A stretch of 64,000 nt of DNA from assembly GCF_021730445.1 (NCBI RefSeq), contig NZ_JADNRM010000004.1, forward strand, positions 144,667 to 208,666, given 5' to 3'. The stretch's first letter is position 1, and each line of letters opens with the position of its first letter. This stretch comes from Phocaeicola faecalis. GTDB lineage: Bacteria > Bacteroidota > Bacteroidia > Bacteroidales > Bacteroidaceae. This document shows positions 61,629 to 64,000 of this stretch, piece after piece. The notes beneath the pieces were generated by a model. The model searched no databases and was not told the DNA's origin. It saw nothing but the letters and a program-made list of their open reading frames with translations. The position numbers and the translations under genes are program-made.

Positions 61629-62578
61629 AACTCTTCTTCTATTTTATAGTTGTTGCGTTCGGGAGCGTTGCGTGCTATCAGTTCACCGATGAATCCGGCA
61701 AGGAATAATTGTGTTCCCAGTATCATTAACGTCAAAGCCAGATAAAAATAGGGTGAATCCGTTATCAGGGTATAAGGCAGGCCGTTTGTGAGGTTGTATA
61801 GTTTATGTGCGCCGATGATAACCACAGAGATAAACCCGAAGATAAACATCAGTGAGCCTAAAAAGCCGAACATGTGCATCGGTTTGACACCGAACTTGGA
61901 CAGGAACCACAAGGTGATTAAATCAAGATATCCGTTGAAGAAACGGTTCAGACCGCCAAATTTGGTTTTTCCGAATTTACGTGCCTGATGGTGGACTACT
62001 TTTTCTCCGATTTTAGAGAAACCGGCATTTTTTGCCAAATAGGGGATATAGCGGTGCATTTCACCGTATACTTCGATGTTCTTGATTACATCCCGGCGAT
62101 AGGCTTTGAGCCCGCAGTTGAAGTCATGCAGGTTGCTGATGCCGGATACGGCACGTGCTGTAGCGTTGAAAAGTTTGGTGGGGATGGTCTTTGACAAGGG
62201 ATCGTAGCGTTTTTGCTTGTAGCCCGATACCAAATCATATCCCTCCTTGGTAATCATTCTGTAGAGTTCGGGAATTTCGTCCGGGCTGTCTTGTAAATCG
62301 GCATCCATTGTGATGACCACATTGCCCTGTGCCTTCTCGAAGCCGCAATAGAGTGCAGGAGATTTGCCGTAATTACGGCGGAATTTGATTCCTTTCACTT
62401 TATCCGATTGGGCGCGGAGATTTTCTATCACCTCCCAAGAACGGTCTGTGCTGCCGTCATTTACAAATATTACTTCATAGCTGAAATGGTTGGCGTCCAT
62501 CACGCGTTGAATCCACGCAAAGAGTTCCGGCAACGATTCCTCTTCATTATATAACGGAATAACTACAGATATATCCAT
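61625..62578 (-). CDS. GT2 glycosyltransferase with C-terminal membrane helices (DPM/GtrB-like)
   Basis: The protein is 317 residues. GT2 motifs are VVIPLYNEEESLPELF, VNDGSTDRSWEVI, and the metal site MDADLQDSPDEIPE. Two membrane helices (about 232-258 and 270-295) are at the end. This is the layout of polyisoprenyl-phosphate sugar transferases such as GtrB/ArnC, which make undecaprenyl-phosphate-linked sugars. Sugar identity unknown. It follows the DUF4199 gene by 3 bp. Confidence 0.88.
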   Translation of the reverse strand: MDISVVIPLYNEEESLPELFAWIQRVMDANHFSYEVIFVNDGSTDRSWEVIENLRAQSDKVKGIKFRRNYGKSPALYCGFEKAQGNVVITMDADLQDSPDEIPELYRMITKEGYDLVSGYKQKRYDPLSKTIPTKLFNATARAVSGISNLHDFNCGLKAYRRDVIKNIEVYGEMHRYIPYLAKNAGFSKIGEKVVHHQARKFGKTKFGGLNRFFNGYLDLITLWFLSKFGVKPMHMFGFLGSLMFIFGFISVVIIGAHKLYNLTNGLPYTLITDSPYFYLALTLMILGTQLFLAGFIGELIARNAPERNNYKIEEEF

Positions 62579-62581
62579 GTT

Positions 62582-63115
62582 TTATAGTTTTTTCGGTTTA
62601 CGCATAATCAGCAATGCCGTAGGGATTGCTATCAGCATGCCGTAAAATATATTATTTGATATCAATTGGAAAGTGATTTGCAATGGAGACAGTGCCGCCA
62701 CCATATCAAAGGCTTCCTGCAATTGGTCAATAGAAGGCAATAGCTCTGTCTGGGCCGTTGTCTTGAATTGGTTAATCATATTCTGATAGAATTCAAAAAC
62801 AAAACCGCCATCGATGAAACGGAAATAGATGTAATGGACTACTGCTACAAATAGGGACGCAAACATATACATGAATATCGTAAACAACAATGCCTTCCCA
62901 AAGCTGATAGCATTGTTGCAATAACGGTTTCTGTATTTTTTTGCAAAAATATACCCCAAAAGAGGGACGCCTAATGTAAGGACAATAAACAGGAGTAATA
63001 GGAAAGGTATTCTCAATCCTAAAGGAAAAAGCATGAACTTAAAGGACCAAAGCAGTCCCATGCCCGTGCCATAGCGCATTGCGCATTCTTGAAGAGTCGG
63101 TTTACGTTCAGTCAT
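62582..63115 (-). CDS. DUF4199 membrane protein
   Basis: The protein is 177 residues with four hydrophobic helices (about 25-45, 50-65, 80-105, 140-165), of DUF4199 type. The ATG at 63115 was preferred to an upstream in-frame one because it removes a non-conserved leader. No functional motif. It heads the minus-strand run into GT2, DUF6452, DUF6048, mntP and apbE. Confidence 0.75.
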   Translation of the reverse strand: MTERKPTLQECAMRYGTGMGLLWSFKFMLFPLGLRIPFLLLLFIVLTLGVPLLGYIFAKKYRNRYCNNAISFGKALLFTIFMYMFASLFVAVVHYIYFRFIDGGFVFEFYQNMINQFKTTAQTELLPSIDQLQEAFDMVAALSPLQITFQLISNNIFYGMLIAIPTALLIMRKPKKL

Positions 63116-63238
63116 TATTAATAAGTGCACAAAATTAATAAGTGCACAAAAGTACGGCTTTTATTAGGAATACATGCTATATTTAGGGGTGAAAAATGTA
63201 TTTTTTCTGCTAAAATCAAAAAAAAGTGCATGAGAGTA

Positions 63239-63268
63239 TTGTAGTTTTAAAAAATATATCTACCTTTG
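63239..63268 (+). promoter_or_regulatory. Promoter of the SRP RNA
   Basis: TTG (63239-63241), 19-bp spacer, TACCTTTG (63261-63268): a clean Bacteroidetes promoter 18 bp ahead of the SRP RNA. Confidence 0.75.
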
Positions 63269-63285
63269 CACTCGCAAAACAAAAA

Positions 63286-63383
63286 TGGGTAAGTCCTATA
63301 CGGCCAGCTCCTGATGAATCCTCCAGGGCTTGATCGCAGCAAAGGTAGTTGGTTGTAGCGGCGCGATATAGTAAGCTTACCCA
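63286..63383 (+). ncRNA. ffs: Signal recognition particle RNA, small bacterial type
   Basis: The closing stem TGGGTAAG / CTTACCCA (63286-63293, 63376-63383) brackets about 98 nt. The inner part holds CGCAGCAAAGG (the conserved GCAGCAAAGG-type SRP core that binds Ffh) and TTGTAGCGGCGCG. The length fits a short bacterial SRP RNA. It lies 5 bp before tRNA-Thr on the same strand. Confidence 0.85.
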
Positions 63384-63388
63384 CCCCC

Positions 63389-63462
63389 GCCTCTTTAGCT
63401 CAGTTGGCCAGAGCACGTGATTTGTAATCTCGGGGTCGTTGGTTCGAATCCGACAAGAGGCT
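63389..63462 (+). tRNA. tRNA-Thr (anticodon TGT)
   Basis: 74-nt cloverleaf: acceptor GCCTCTT/AAGAGGC, D-arm AGCTCAGTTGGCCAGAGC, anticodon loop TTTGTAA (TGT), with one T-T mismatch in the anticodon stem, T-arm GTTGGTTCGAATCCGAC. CCA is not encoded. Likely read through from the SRP RNA promoter. Confidence 0.92.
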
Positions 63463-63536
63463 CAGAAAGACAAAAGGAATGGAGCAGGTCTTCATTCCTT
63501 TTTCTATTTATATATTATCCAGCTAATTTTTTCTTC

Positions 63537-64000
63537 ATGAAGGAAACAAATATTGCGACTGCATCTTTACCGCAGCAATGTCGCCCGGCCGTAAAAGAAC
63601 TTTTAAAGGAAATATATGGTTATACCGATTTCCGTGATTTTGAAGTCTATAATGATTTGTCTTCCGGCAAAGGTAAATTGAAAATCTCCCAAGGACAGTT
63701 GATAGAAGAGGTTATTGAAGAGTCTGAAAAATCAATGAAGACAGACGACTCTGTTTACAATTTCTTGTTGACGGCGCCCACGGGAGCCGGTAAATCTTTA
63801 CTGTTCCAGCTTCCAGCCATTTATCTGGGGCAAGCCTATCAGTTGCTTACGATAGTGATTTCTCCGCTGAAGGCTTTGATTGTCGATCAAGTGGAAAATT
63901 TGCGTGATTTGGGATATGAAAGAGTGTCTTATGCATCTTCCGATCTTTCGCCGGAAGAAAAGAATGAGGCATACCGTCAGGTCCGCGAGGGGGAGACTGA
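63537..64000 (+). CDS. RecQ-like DEAD/DEAH helicase, N-terminal part (runs off window)
   Basis: From ATG 63537 the frame stays open to the window edge (154 codons). After about 75 residues of N-terminal region come Walker A TAPTGAGKSLLFQLPAIYL and motif Ia TIVISPLKALIVDQVENLRD, followed by YERVSYASSDLSPEEK, as in RecQ helicases. The N-terminal extension is longer than in classical RecQ, so a related superfamily-2 helicase is possible. The remaining motifs lie outside the window. Confidence 0.82.
   Translation, partial: MKETNIATASLPQQCRPAVKELLKEIYGYTDFRDFEVYNDLSSGKGKLKISQGQLIEEVIEESEKSMKTDDSVYNFLLTAPTGAGKSLLFQLPAIYLGQAYQLLTIVISPLKALIVDQVENLRDLGYERVSYASSDLSPEEKNEAYRQVREGET

Noticed and set aside
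63216..63416. Minus-strand 66-codon open frame
   Set aside because: It lies across the SRP RNA and the start of tRNA-Thr, which explain the sequence.

Overview
The window looks like a chromosomal segment of a gut Bacteroides (Bacteroidales). The signs are the gene content (fimbrillin-type lipoproteins, 6-bladed beta-propeller lipoproteins, many DUF families found in this order), promoter elements of the TAnnTTTG type, weak Shine-Dalgarno sequences, and lipoprotein signals in which the Cys is followed by acidic residues. Coding density is high and most genes are housekeeping. The accessory-looking parts are the left edge (about 1-1300) and the 33.5-42.6 kb region.

Layout. 1-1300 is gene-poor: a possible tRNA-Ser 3'-end/attachment scar, a decayed gene and short tandem repeats. 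1.3-7.5 kb holds an acyltransferase, an ECF sigma/anti-sigma/periplasmic trio, ribonuclease Z, a cold-shock protein and ribosomal protein S1. 7.7-9.4 kb is a hybrid histidine kinase. 9.4-17.6 kb (minus strand) is a peptidoglycan-sugar salvage region: a large GT2-HIT fusion, a SpoIID-type enzyme, an AmpG-like permease, a DUF4251 protein, a MurNAc/GlcNAc kinase, MurQ and a SIMPL protein. 17.7-26.5 kb (plus) carries rlmN, a DUF4837 lipoprotein, pdxA and then a tightly packed nucleotidyltransferase / ATP-grasp / CDP-alcohol phosphatidyltransferase / flippase-like / HAD / MFS set. Next to it are a PfkB kinase and an inositol-phosphate synthase, so together these look like an inositol-lipid locus. 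29-31.9 kb has a sigma-54 activator, LptE, a TPR-like protein and SecG.

The most interesting part is 33.9-42.6 kb. It has a long structured leader RNA, a 57-codon small ORF, a 38-codon peptide that looks like a RiPP precursor, a large beta-helix lipoprotein, and then a PqqD-like recognition protein, an NTP_transf_5 nucleotidyltransferase, a peptide-type ABC exporter, an HPr-kinase-like protein and a SEC11-like Ser/His signal peptidase. No lasso cyclase, lasso B2 protease or radical SAM enzyme is present. I read this as a candidate RiPP system whose chemistry would be phosphorylation and nucleotidyl/glycosyl transfer.

42.6-64 kb returns to exonuclease III, a propeller/propeller/TPR-HTH trio, pirin, tRNA-Gly and tRNA-Tyr, ribH, recF-DUF721, formyl-THF cyclo-ligase, a C-terminal processing protease, dCMP deaminase, an M3 peptidase, a Crp-family regulator, MarC, ApbE, MntP, two DUF envelope proteins, a GT2, DUF4199, the SRP RNA, tRNA-Thr and the start of a RecQ-like helicase that runs off the window. 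All functional calls come from reading motifs by eye; no database search was run.
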